This document shows positions 18,123-27,187 of a stretch of DNA of 64,000 bases, piece by piece. Position numbers and translations under genes: made by a program. Origin of the DNA: Labrys wisconsinensis (GTDB lineage Bacteria; Pseudomonadota; Alphaproteobacteria; Rhizobiales; Labraceae); contig NZ_JAUSVX010000007.1 of the NCBI RefSeq assembly GCF_030814995.1, positions 62,001 to 126,000 on the forward strand, read 5' to 3'. A model generated the notes under the pieces. It saw nothing but the letters and a program-made list of their open reading frames with translations, had not been told where the DNA came from and searched no databases. The first letter of the stretch is position 1. Each line of letters starts with the position of its first letter.

Positions 18123-19682
18123 ATGGCCAACAAGTCCGTCTTCGCATCCTTCGTGGGCAGGATGCTGCCCGGCGCCGCCGACCGCAATCGGGAGGGCGCG
18201 CCGGCCTATGCGCTCACGCCGAAGCACCGGCTGGCCCAGCTCGCCATGACCGGGACGCTCAACGGCACCTTCTATGCCGAGGCAGAGGCCCAGCTCACCG
18301 ACGTGCTGGCGGCGGCTGCGGCGGTCGAGCCGGGCTTCATCGCCCGCACGGCGGTCCATGCCCGCGAGAAGGGGCACATGAAGGACATGCCGGCGCTCTT
18401 GCTGGCGCTGCTCTCGACGCTGGCGTCGCCGGAGTTCCCGGCCGCCTTCGTCCGCGTCGTCGACAACGGCCGCATGCTGCGCAACTTCGTGCAGGTGATG
18501 CGGTCGGGCGCCGTCGGGCGCAAGTCCCTCGGGACCCGCCCGAAGAAGCTGGTGCAGGCGTGGCTGGAGCAGGCCTCGGCGATCGAGATCATGCGGGCGG
18601 CGGTGGGGCAGGATCCCTCGCTCGCCGACGTGATCAAGATGGTGCATCCCAAGCCGCGGGACGCCGAGCGCGCCGCGCTCTACGCCTGGCTGATCGGGCG
18701 GCCCTACGACGTCGGCGCGCTGCCGGCGGTCGTCGCGGCGTTCGAGGCCTTCAAGCGCGACGCCACGGCGCCGGTTCCCGACGTGCCGTTCCAGATGCTC
18801 ACCGCGCTCCCGCTCACCCGGGAGCACTGGGCGGCCATCGGGCGGCAGGCCGGGTGGCACATGCTGCGGATGAACCTCAACACCTTCGCGCGCCACGGCG
18901 CGTTCGAGGTCGAGGGATTCGCCCGGCACGTGGCGCGGCGGCTGGCCGATGCCGAGGCGATCCGTCGGGCGCGGGTGTTCCCGTACCAGCTCATGGCAGC
19001 CTATGCCATGGCCGGGACGGGCGTCCCCGCCGCGGTGCGCGAGGCGCTGCAGGACGCGATGGAGGTCGCGGTGGCCAACGTGCCCGCCGTGGCCGGCCGC
19101 GTGGTCGTGTGCCCCGACGTGTCGGGCTCGATGGGTTCGCCCGTCACCGGCACCCGCAAGGGCGCGACTTCGAGCGTGCGTTGCATCGACGTCGCGGCCC
19201 TGGTGGCGGCGGCGTTCCTGCGGGCGAACCGCTCGGCGCGGGTCGTGCCGTTCGAGCAGGAGGTGGTCGAGATCGGCCTCAACCCGCGCGATTCGGTGAT
19301 GACCAACGCGGCTCGCCTGGCGGCGATCGGCGGCGGCGGCACCAACTGCTCGGCGCCGCTGGCCAAGCTGGCGGCGGAGCGCGCCAAGGTCGACCTCGTC
19401 GTGTTCGTCTCGGACAACCAGTCCTGGGTCGACGCGACGAGCACGCCGCGGCGCGGGACGGCGATGATGCAGGCCTGGGACGTCCTGAAGAGGTACAACC
19501 CGAAGGCGCGCCTGGTCTGCATCGATCTCCAGCCCTACGGCACGACGCAGGCGCAGGAGCGTCGGGACATCCTCAACGTCGGCGGCTTCTCCGACGCGGT
19601 GTTCGACGTGATCGCGGCCTTCGCCCGGGGCGAGCTCGGCGCAAAGCACTGGGTGGGCGAGATCGAGCAGATCTCGCTCTGA
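18123..19682 (+). CDS. rsr: Rsr, Ro60-like TROVE-domain RNA-binding protein
   Basis: 519-residue bacterial Ro60 orthologue. The N-terminal two-thirds is a TROVE HEAT-repeat ring that binds Y RNA on its outer face and misfolded RNA ends in its cavity. The C-terminal third is a von Willebrand A domain with the metal-site motif DVSGSMGS (Asp332, Ser334, Ser336) and later GGGGTNCSAPL and FVSDNQSWVD, so the MIDAS site is intact. GGAGG at about 18111 supports ATG 18123. It is the first gene behind the sigma-54 promoter and is followed directly by four Y-RNA-like elements. That is the arrangement known in enterobacteria, where Rsr, Y RNA and polynucleotide phosphorylase form an RNA-degrading complex. 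Confidence 0.95.
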   Translation: MANKSVFASFVGRMLPGAADRNREGAPAYALTPKHRLAQLAMTGTLNGTFYAEAEAQLTDVLAAAAAVEPGFIARTAVHAREKGHMKDMPALLLALLSTLASPEFPAAFVRVVDNGRMLRNFVQVMRSGAVGRKSLGTRPKKLVQAWLEQASAIEIMRAAVGQDPSLADVIKMVHPKPRDAERAALYAWLIGRPYDVGALPAVVAAFEAFKRDATAPVPDVPFQMLTALPLTREHWAAIGRQAGWHMLRMNLNTFARHGAFEVEGFARHVARRLADAEAIRRARVFPYQLMAAYAMAGTGVPAAVREALQDAMEVAVANVPAVAGRVVVCPDVSGSMGSPVTGTRKGATSSVRCIDVAALVAAAFLRANRSARVVPFEQEVVEIGLNPRDSVMTNAARLAAIGGGGTNCSAPLAKLAAERAKVDLVVFVSDNQSWVDATSTPRRGTAMMQAWDVLKRYNPKARLVCIDLQPYGTTQAQERRDILNVGGFSDAVFDVIAAFARGELGAKHWVGEIEQISL

Positions 19683-19689
19683 CGACGAC

Positions 19690-19796
19690 GGCCGGGGGGA
19701 ATGCTCTCGGGACTCCATCGGCTTCGTGGCGATCCTCGGACACGCGCGAAGGGCTGCTTGCGCAGCGCTGTCTCGAGGTCCCTCGTCCCCCCGGCC
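19690..19796 (+). ncRNA. Y-RNA-like element 1 (degenerate)
   Basis: First of four tandem elements between rsr and kptA. An 11-bp perfect terminal helix pairs GGCCGGGGGGA (19690-19700) with TCCCCCCGGCC (19786-19796) and is followed by TTTT. It shares the GAATGC..CGGGACTCC block and the 3' TCTCG..CCTCGTC block with the other three. An internal hairpin GCTGC-TTGC-GCAGC (19753-19766) sits where the acceptor stem occurs in element 4. No recognisable T arm is present. The run of T after the helix means it could instead be an attenuator behind rsr. Confidence 0.5.
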
Positions 19797-19799
19797 TTT

Positions 19800-19925
19800 T
19801 CGAACGACCATGGCGAATGCCTGCGGGACTCCATCCGCCGACAGAGCGCCGACGGCAGGAACCGTCGCCCGGCTCACCGTTACCGGGAGCTCAGTCTCGC
19901 AACGCCTCGTCGCCATGGCCTTCGA
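19800..19925 (+). ncRNA. Y-RNA-like element 2
   Basis: Terminal helix formed by CCATGGCGA (19808-19816) and TCGCCATGG (19910-19918), with an outer TCGAA/TTCGA pairing beyond an internal loop. The 5' strand carries GGCGAATG, fitting the Ro-binding consensus GNCGAAN(0-1)G as recalled for bacterial Y RNAs, then the shared CGGGACTCC block. Inside are a hairpin CGACGG/CCGTCG (19850-19867) in the T-arm position and CCCGG/CCGGG (19868-19887) in the acceptor position. The loop is not a standard T loop, so tRNA mimicry is weaker than in elements 3 and 4. Confidence 0.65.
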
Positions 19926-19938
19926 GGGAGGCACCCTG

Positions 19939-20067
19939 CGGCATGACGAATGCCGGCGGAACTCCATATTAGCCGGTTCGAATCCGGCATCCCCGACATG
20001 CGCGTGGGACCGCAGCTCTGCAGGTGAGCATATGACAACCGGTTTCGTCGATCTCGTCGTCATGCCG
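19939..20067 (+). ncRNA. Y RNA (YrlA-like) with tRNA-like T and D arms
   Basis: Terminal helix of 11 bp pairs CGGCATGACGA (19939-19949) with TCGTCATGCCG (20057-20067). The 5' strand contains GACGAATG, matching the bacterial Ro-binding motif, then CGGCGGAACTCC. A perfect T arm GCCGG-TTCGAAT-CCGGC lies at 19972-19988 and a D arm GCTC-TGCAGGT-GAGC at 20015-20029. The T arm precedes the D arm, so the tRNA-like domain is circularly permuted as in Salmonella YrlA. The acceptor-like stem between them is short, about 4 bp (TCCC/GGGA). Confidence 0.83.
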
Positions 20068-20102
20068 TCCCCGCGGCTCGAATGAAATGAAACCGATTGG
20101 AA

Positions 20103-20245
20103 GGAGGCCGCGACGAATGCCGGCGGAACTACAGAGCTTCAAACTCCCGGGTTGCGGGTTCGAATCCCGCCGGGCTCACCATGCGAGCCCGTAGCTCAAC
20201 GGATAGAGCAGGACGTTTCGCCAATCCCTCGTCGTCGCGGCCTTC
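20103..20245 (+). ncRNA. Y RNA (YrlA-like) with near-perfect permuted tRNA domain
   Basis: Terminal helix of 14 bp (one G-U) joins 20103-20116 to 20232-20245, with core GGCCGCGACGA/TCGTCGCGGCC. The 5' strand carries the Ro-binding motif GACGAATG. The core reads as a tRNA in permuted order: T arm GCGGG-TTCGAAT-CCCGC (20154-20170), then acceptor strand CGGGCTC (20171-20177), loop ACCATGC beginning like discriminator plus CCA, acceptor strand GAGCCCG (20185-20191), TA, then D arm GCTC-AACGGATA-GAGC (20194-20209). All stem lengths (5, 7, 4) and the two-base acceptor-D spacer are canonical. The anticodon arm is replaced by the Ro-binding helix. It ends 19 nt before kptA. Confidence 0.88.
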
Positions 20246-20264
20246 CCGCCTGCAGGAGAGTGTC

Positions 20265-20825
20265 ATGAAAGAAGCCCTCAGCAAGTTCCTCAGCTATGTC
20301 CTGCGCCATGCGCCGCAGTCGATCGGCCTGACGCTGGATGCGCAGGGCTGGGCCGAGGTGGATGCGCTCATCGCCAGGAGCGCGGCCGCCGGACAGCGCT
20401 TCGACCGGGCGATGCTCGCCGAGCTGGTGGCGGCCAACGACAAGAAGCGGTTCACGCTGTCGCCCGACGGCACGCGGATCCGCGCCGCGCAGGGCCACTC
20501 CGTCGCCGTCGAGCTGGGCCTGGCCCCGTCGACGCCGCCGGACCGGCTCTATCACGGCACGGCAACCCGCTTCCTCGCCGCCATCCTGGCCGAGGGGCTC
20601 AAGCCCGGCTCGCGGCAGAAGGTCCACCTCTCGGCGGATCGGGAAACGGCACGGCGCGTCGGGCTCCGGCACGGCAAGCCGGCGATCCTGATCGTCGAGG
20701 CCGGGGCCCTGCACCTGTCCGGCCAGCCGTTCTGGCAGGCCGACAACGGCGTCTGGCTGACGGACCGGGTCGACCCGGCCTTCCTGCAGCCCGCCGAACC
20801 CGATGACGATCCGAACAGCGAGTGA
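20265..20825 (+). CDS. kptA: RNA 2'-phosphotransferase (KptA/Tpt1 family)
   Basis: 186-residue protein with the complete two-lobed Tpt1 fold. The N-lobe has LSKFLSYVLRHAPQSIGL (Arg14-His15 of the Arg-His-Arg-Arg set), GWAEVDAL and the KKRFTL segment. The C-lobe NAD-binding part has YHGT (96-99), KVHLSAD and FWQADNGVWLTDRV. The family transfers an internal RNA 2'-phosphate to NAD+, giving ADP-ribose 1'',2''-cyclic phosphate. The start at 20265 is fixed by AGGAGAG just upstream. It lies between the Y RNAs and rtcB and its stop overlaps the rtcB start region, so it is co-transcribed with the repair genes. This pairing is notable because RtcB itself leaves no 2'-phosphate. Confidence 0.93.
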   Translation: MKEALSKFLSYVLRHAPQSIGLTLDAQGWAEVDALIARSAAAGQRFDRAMLAELVAANDKKRFTLSPDGTRIRAAQGHSVAVELGLAPSTPPDRLYHGTATRFLAAILAEGLKPGSRQKVHLSADRETARRVGLRHGKPAILIVEAGALHLSGQPFWQADNGVWLTDRVDPAFLQPAEPDDDPNSE

Positions 20826-20830
20826 CGACG

Positions 20831-22081
<1,251 letters not shown>

Positions 22082-22122
22082 TCGCCGGCTCCGCCGGCAA
22101 GAAGACCACGAAAGCCGAGACC

Positions 22123-23193
22123 ATGATCACGATCGATGGTGCCCAGGGAGAAGGCGGCGGCCAGATCCTGCGCACCGCCCTCACCCTGTCGATGGCGACG
22201 GGCAAGCCGTTCCAGATCGACAGGATTCGCGCCGGCCGCGCCAAGCCGGGCCTGATGCGCCAGCACCTCGCCGCGGTGCGCGCGGCCGCGGCGGTCTGCG
22301 GCGGCCGCGTCGCCGGCGACGAGCCGGGCTCGACGCGGCTGCGCTTCGAGCCCGGCCCGGTGCGGGCCGGCGACTACATCTTCGCGATCAACTCGGCGGG
22401 GTCGACGGCGCTGGTGCTGCAGACGGTGCTGCTGCCGCTCGCCCTGGCCTCGCAGCCCTCCAGCCTGGTGCTGAGGGGCGGAACGCACAACGGCAATGCG
22501 CCGCCCTTCGAGTTCGTCGACAGGGCGCTGCTGCCGCTGCTGCGGCGGATCGGCCTCGCCGTCACCGCCGGCCTGAAGCGGCCCGGCTTCTATCCTGCCG
22601 GCGGCGGCCAGGTCGAGGTGGCGATCGCCCCGGCAGACGACCCGCTCCGGCCGCTCGACATCCTGGAGCGTGGCGAGTCGCGCGGGCGCAGCGCCGAGGC
22701 GATCCTGGCCAACCTGCCCTTCGCCGTGGCGCAGCGCGAGCTCGACACGCTGCGCGCGGCCTTGGACTGGCCGGTCGGCGCCATGCAGCCGAGGATCGAG
22801 ACGCAGGCCGACGGTCCCGGCAACGTCCTGGCGGTGACGCTGGTCTTCGAGGCCGTGACCGAGGTGGTGACCGGCTTCGGGGAGCGCGGCCTGGCCGCCG
22901 AGACGATCGCCCGGGATGTCGCCGGGCGAACCGCGGCCTATCTCGGCTCCGGCGCGGCGGTCGGCCCGTTCCTGGCGGACCAGCTGCTGCTGCCGATGGC
23001 GCTCTGCCGCGGCGGGCGGTTCTCGACCGTGCAACCGACGGCGCACACGACGACCAACCTGGCGGTGATCGGCGCGTTCCTCGATGACATCCGGTTCGAG
23101 GTCGCCGCCGCGGAGGAGGCGCGCTGGACCATCGGCGTGTCGAGCGCCCGCTGGGACGATGCGCCGATCCGGACTATGACGGCGGCGCCCTGA
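22123..23193 (+). CDS. rtcA: RtcA, RNA 3'-terminal phosphate cyclase
   Basis: 356-residue enzyme that converts an RNA 3'-phosphate to a 2',3'-cyclic phosphate through a covalent His-AMP intermediate. It has the hallmark N-terminus DGAQGEGGGQILRTALTLSM, GRAKPGLMRQHL, INSAGSTALVLQT, FYPAGGGQVEV and ADQLLLPMAL. The adenylylated His308 lies in PTAHTTTN. Length is normal for the family. ATG 22123 aligns with family starts; an alternative ATG at 22078 overlaps the rtcB stop and would add 15 residues. It is the last gene of the operon. A 7-bp hairpin GGCGACG/CGTCGCC directly after the stop (23194-23211) may end transcription, though it lacks a U tract. Confidence 0.95.
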   Translation: MITIDGAQGEGGGQILRTALTLSMATGKPFQIDRIRAGRAKPGLMRQHLAAVRAAAAVCGGRVAGDEPGSTRLRFEPGPVRAGDYIFAINSAGSTALVLQTVLLPLALASQPSSLVLRGGTHNGNAPPFEFVDRALLPLLRRIGLAVTAGLKRPGFYPAGGGQVEVAIAPADDPLRPLDILERGESRGRSAEAILANLPFAVAQRELDTLRAALDWPVGAMQPRIETQADGPGNVLAVTLVFEAVTEVVTGFGERGLAAETIARDVAGRTAAYLGSGAAVGPFLADQLLLPMALCRGGRFSTVQPTAHTTTNLAVIGAFLDDIRFEVAAAEEARWTIGVSSARWDDAPIRTMTAAP

Positions 23194-23302
23194 GGCGACG
23201 CCGCCGTCGCCCCCTGCCCCATCGACACCTGCCCTTGCGTCCGCAGGGGAAATGCCCTGGAATGGCATCTCCTCTCGGTTGTGCTCCGGCCGGATCCTCG
23301 CC

Positions 23303-24664
23303 ATGCGCAGTCTCCTCGTCGCCTTCGCCGCGCTCATCCTCGGCGTCGCACCGGCATGGGCGGCCAAGCCGCCGGCAAAGCCCGCGCCGGAGACCATGCG
23401 CGTCGTGCTGGTGCACGGCGACGAGACGGGCTGCGCGCCGCACTGCGCCGCCTGGATCTCGGCGGAAGGCACGATCACGTCGCAGACTCCGGCCGCCTTC
23501 CAGCGCCTGATCGGCGCCAGGGGCTTCGAGAAGGTGCCGGTCGTCATCCGCTCCCGCGGCGGCGACGTCGAGGCGGCCATGGCGATCGGCCGGCTGATCC
23601 GCGCCCACAAGCTCGACGTGGTGGTCGGGCGCACCTTCTTCGAGCCCTGCATTCCCGGCAGCCGGGACTGCGACGAGGCGGCCGGACGAGGCCTGACCGG
23701 CTCGACCTCGTCCTGGCGCGCCTTCTGCGCCTCGGCCTGCTCGGAGATCCTGGCCGCCGGAACGGGCCGCTTCGTGCCGGCCGATGCCGTCGTCGGCGTG
23801 CACCAGGTGGTGCGGACGGGCACCTTCGTCCGGAAGATGCTGACCTTCTCGGTCCGCCGCCGGCTGGTCGGCGGCGTGCCGGTGGAGGTCAGCCGCCGCC
23901 TGGTGCGCGAGAGGGTGGTGTCCAGCCAGACGCGCCAGGTCCCGACCAGCCAGGCCTATTACGACCGGATCGGGCGCTATTTCCGCGCCATGGGCATCGG
24001 CGAGGCCATCATGCCCATCATGGAGGCGACGCCGTCGGCCTCGATCCACTGGATGACGCGCGAGGAGCTCGACCAGTGCGGACTGGCGACGGGCATGGTG
24101 GCGCCGCAGAACGTGGTGGAGATGGCCAACCTGGCGCTGCATCCGCGCCCTGTCGCAGCGGCCGCTCCCCCGCCCGCGCCGATAGCACCAGCGGTCGTGC
24201 CTGCAGCGACGACGGCGCAGCCTCATGCCGCCGCCCCGCTTCCTGCGCGCCTGTCGGCCATGGGCGAGGCGCAAGTCGGTCGCTTCCAGGGCGCTCCGGT
24301 CACGGTGTTCGTCGCCTTCGCCTGGGAGCGTGGCTCCGCCTCGGTCGAAATCTCGGCGACACCTCTCGTCTCGCAGGGTGAGGTTCCGCTTTCCGACCTG
24401 CGGGTTCTAGTCCGGCCCGCATCCGCTCCGGACATGCTGCTCGCTGCCGACCATGCCGGCACCGGCCTCACGGCCCTCATGCCGAAATCGGCGTTCTGCG
24501 CATTGGCCGCGGATCCGAGGCTGAAGATCGACGTCGCCTCCTCGGGGACGCCGGCCATATCGGGCGAGACGCTCTATACCAGCGTCGGAGCGTTTCACGA
24601 TATCCGACCGATCCTGGGCGCCGCCTGCGCTCCGCCGGGCAGCCTGGCCTCCGCCCCGCCCTGA
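23303..24664 (+). CDS. Exported ClpP/crotonase-fold-like protein (COG3904-like)
   Basis: 453-residue protein with a signal peptide (MRSLLVAFAALILGVAPAWA, cut near residue 20). Residues 30-290 resemble a ClpP-like fold: RSRGGDVEAAMAIGRLIRAH recalls the ClpP SPGG helix region, FCASACSEILAAG places Ser144 like a nucleophile, and GVHQV places His167 like the catalytic His. A Pro/Ala-rich linker (about 285-320) leads to a C-terminal domain of unknown type. Proteolytic activity is not demonstrated for this family. It stands 110 nt after rtcA on the same strand but has its own start context, and a role in RNA repair is not implied. Confidence 0.65.
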   Translation: MRSLLVAFAALILGVAPAWAAKPPAKPAPETMRVVLVHGDETGCAPHCAAWISAEGTITSQTPAAFQRLIGARGFEKVPVVIRSRGGDVEAAMAIGRLIRAHKLDVVVGRTFFEPCIPGSRDCDEAAGRGLTGSTSSWRAFCASACSEILAAGTGRFVPADAVVGVHQVVRTGTFVRKMLTFSVRRRLVGGVPVEVSRRLVRERVVSSQTRQVPTSQAYYDRIGRYFRAMGIGEAIMPIMEATPSASIHWMTREELDQCGLATGMVAPQNVVEMANLALHPRPVAAAAPPPAPIAPAVVPAATTAQPHAAAPLPARLSAMGEAQVGRFQGAPVTVFVAFAWERGSASVEISATPLVSQGEVPLSDLRVLVRPASAPDMLLAADHAGTGLTALMPKSAFCALAADPRLKIDVASSGTPAISGETLYTSVGAFHDIRPILGAACAPPGSLASAPP

Positions 24665-24775
24665 GCCAATGGCTCCCGGCCGCTGGACGCGAGCGGCGAG
24701 CGATTGCAGGATCGGGCCTGGGGTGCGACATCGGCGGAGATGACCGGCCCCCGGCCGATTCACGGAGACCTGCCG

Positions 24776-25615
24776 ATGCAAACGGGCGAGCGCGGACGGA
24801 ATGGCACTCCCGGGACCGAACCCACCTTCGAGGATACGGACGAAACGCCGGCGGCTCTCGCCGAGCTCGGGGACTACGTACCGGAGTCCGCACCCTGGGT
24901 CCGTCTGGACGAGGAGAATGGCAGCTTTCCCGGGAAGCTGACGGGACGCCTGAAGCAGCTCGACCGCGAGCTCGTGCTCCTGCCCTTCGAGGAGCCGATG
25001 CTGATCAGCGAGCTCGACGGCTTCGTCGCCGGCCTGCTGGTCAGCCCGAATGCGGTCCCACCCGCCGAGTGGCTGCCGCTGGTCTGGGGTGCGGACGGCG
25101 AGAATGGCGAGGGTGACGAGCCCGCGTTCGAGCGCACCCGTCAGGCCGAGAAGGTCGTGCGCCTCGTCATGCAGCACCACGACGCCGTCGCTGCCGCCCT
25201 CGCCAAGGGAGGCCTGTCCTACGAGCCGATCTTCGATATCGACCCCCGCAACGACGACGTCCTGTGGGAGCCATGGGTGGTGGGCTTCATGAAAGGCTAC
25301 GCCGTCCATCCGCCGGAACGGGAAGACTGGCTGAGCGGCGACGAGGAGGCAGAAAGCGCCCTCAGCGCGCTGGTAGCATTGGCCGCGATCGACAGCGGCG
25401 AAAGCCTTGTCGACGAGGAGAAGGCGGAGGAGCTGACGCAGTCGGCTCCCGACATCATCCCTCTCTGTGTCGAGGCGCTGCACGCCTGGAAGGCGAAGCA
25501 GCCCGCCGCCCAGGCCGCGTCCATGCCGGTGCCGCACTTCGGCAAGGTTGGCCGCAACGACCCCTGCCCCTGCGGCTCCGGCCGGAAGTACAAGAAATGC
25601 TGCCGCCAGGATTGA
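24776..25615 (+). CDS. UPF0149 (YgfB/YecA) family protein with C-terminal SEC-C motif
   Basis: 279-residue cytoplasmic protein. The central region ([20 protein letters not shown], then EWLPLVWG and [11 protein letters not shown]) matches the UPF0149 YecA-like helical domain. The C-terminus is a zinc-binding SEC-C motif, [16 protein letters not shown], like that at the end of SecA. Function is unknown; SEC-C tails are proposed to mediate protein-protein contacts. ATG 24776 has GGAGA upstream. It converges on the aldehyde dehydrogenase gene over 45 nt. That gap holds a GC-rich inverted repeat (GGTCGC at 25617 and GCGACC at 25645) that may stop transcription from both sides. Confidence 0.8.
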   Translation: MQTGERGRNGTPGTEPTFEDTDETPAALAELGDYVPESAPWVRLDEENGSFPGKLTGRLKQLDRELVLLPFEEPMLISELDGFVAGLLVSPNAVPPAEWLPLVWGADGENGEGDEPAFERTRQAEKVVRLVMQHHDAVAAALAKGGLSYEPIFDIDPRNDDVLWEPWVVGFMKGYAVHPPEREDWLSGDEEAESALSALVALAAIDSGESLVDEEKAEELTQSAPDIIPLCVEALHAWKAKQPAAQAASMPVPHFGKVGRNDPCPCGSGRKYKKCCRQD

Positions 25616-25660
25616 CGGTCGCGGGCGGGCCGCGGCCGCCGTCGGCGACCGCGGCCGGGG

Positions 25661-27187
25661 TCAGCGCGTCGCGTCGAAGACGATGGTCTTGAGGTCCGAC
25701 ATTTCCAGGAGGGTGTGCCGTCCGCCGGTGCGGCCGAGGCCGCTGCCGGTGCCGGCGGCGCCCCCGGCCGGGATGTGGGCCTCCCAGTAGCAGCTCATCT
25801 CGTTGACGTTGACGATGCCGACCTTGAGCGCCTCGGCATAGCGGAAGGCGTTGCGGATCGTCGATGTGAACACCGCGGCGGAGAGGCCGAAGCGGCTCGA
25901 GGCGGCGAGCGCCAGCGCCTCCTCCTCCGTCTCGAAGCGCAGCACCGGGGCGATCGGCCCGAAGGACTCCTCGAGGTTGAGCAGGCTGTCGGCGGTCAGG
26001 CCGGCGACGACGGTCGGTTCGAAATGCAGCGCCGTCGGCAGGCCCGCGGCCCGGCCGCCGCCGCGCAGGACCGAGGCGCCGCGCCGGCGCGCATCCGCCA
26101 TATGCGCCTCGACCTTGGCGAGATTTGGTGCGTTGTTGAGCGGGCCCATGGTCGTGGCGGGGTCGAAGGCATCGCCGAGCCTGACCTTGTCGGCGGCCGC
26201 GGCGAGACCCTCGACGAGCGCGTCGTGCACCGAGGCATGGGCGAGGACGCGCTCGGTGGCGGTGCAGATCTGGCCGGCATTGGCGAAGCAGCCGGCGCCG
26301 ATCCGCGCCGCGGCCATCGCCACGTCGGCATCGGCCAGCACGATGGACGGGCCGTTGCCGCCGAGCTCGAGCAGGAGCGGCTTGCCCGCCGCCCGCCGGG
26401 CGATGGCATGGCCGGTCTCCGTGCTGCCGGTGAAGCCGACGGCGTCGGTGCCGGGATGGGCCACCGCCTCGTCGCCGATCTCCGGCCCGTCGCCGAGCAC
26501 GAGGTTGACCACGCCGTCGGGAACGCCGGCTTCGATGAGGCACTCCATCAGGGCGACGGCAATGAGCGAGGTCGTGGGCGCCGGCACCCAGACCATGGCG
26601 TTGCCCGTCGCCAGGCCCGGGCCGAGATAGTAGATCGCGGGCAGCGCCAGCGGGAAGTTCCACGGCGTCACGATGGCGAAGATGCCCTTGGGCTGCAGGA
26701 AGCTGAAGGCGCGCTTGTTCGGATCCTGCAGGGGGAAGGCCGCCGTCTCCAGCCACTTGATCTGCTCGCCGGCATTGCGGAAGCCGAGGACGGCGCCGGC
26801 GACCTCGCCCTTGGCCTCGGCATGCAAGGGCTTGCCCTGCTCCAGGCACAAGAGGCGCGCCAGCGCCTCGGTGCGGGCCTCGATCACGTCGGCGATGCGG
26901 TGACAGAGCCTTGCCCGATCGAAGACCGGCATGCGGGCGAAGCCGGCGCCGGCTGCGCGGGCCGCGGCCACGGCGCGCCCGACATCGGCGCGGGTCGACA
27001 GGGCGACATGGCCGACCGGCTCGCCCGTCGCCGGGCTGGTGACGGCCAGGAACTCGCCGCTCGACCCCGGCACCCAGGCGTCGCCGATCCGGTTGAGGCC
27101 GAGGCGGCTCCCCGACGGCACGTCGGAGACGACGGCGAGCCCCTTGATCTGTCGCTCGAAATCGTGGCGGTGCGCCGCAGCGGTCAT
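25661..27187 (-). CDS. NAD(P)-dependent aldehyde dehydrogenase
   Basis: 508-residue aldehyde dehydrogenase superfamily enzyme. It shows the oxyanion/cofactor motif TPWNFPLALP, GFTGSTETG, the general-base Glu in LELGGNGP, the catalytic Cys in FANAGQICTATER and LNLEESFGPIAPV. A long N-terminal arm is typical of succinate-semialdehyde or betaine-aldehyde-like subfamilies. Its ATG overlaps the creatininase-family stop codon by 4 nt (ATGA), making it the last gene of the ribose-type importer operon. It would oxidise an aldehyde made from the imported substrate; which one is unknown. Confidence 0.9.
   Translation of the reverse strand: MTAAAHRHDFERQIKGLAVVSDVPSGSRLGLNRIGDAWVPGSSGEFLAVTSPATGEPVGHVALSTRADVGRAVAAARAAGAGFARMPVFDRARLCHRIADVIEARTEALARLLCLEQGKPLHAEAKGEVAGAVLGFRNAGEQIKWLETAAFPLQDPNKRAFSFLQPKGIFAIVTPWNFPLALPAIYYLGPGLATGNAMVWVPAPTTSLIAVALMECLIEAGVPDGVVNLVLGDGPEIGDEAVAHPGTDAVGFTGSTETGHAIARRAAGKPLLLELGGNGPSIVLADADVAMAAARIGAGCFANAGQICTATERVLAHASVHDALVEGLAAAADKVRLGDAFDPATTMGPLNNAPNLAKVEAHMADARRRGASVLRGGGRAAGLPTALHFEPTVVAGLTADSLLNLEESFGPIAPVLRFETEEEALALAASSRFGLSAAVFTSTIRNAFRYAEALKVGIVNVNEMSCYWEAHIPAGGAAGTGSGLGRTGGRHTLLEMSDLKTIVFDATR

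Noticed and set aside
20154-20209. Ordinary tRNA gene (Arg/Lys-like halves near rsr)
   Set aside because: T arm and acceptor 3' strand precede the acceptor 5' strand and D arm, and no anticodon arm exists between D and T arms in linear order. The surrounding 14-bp helix and Ro-binding motif fit a Y RNA.
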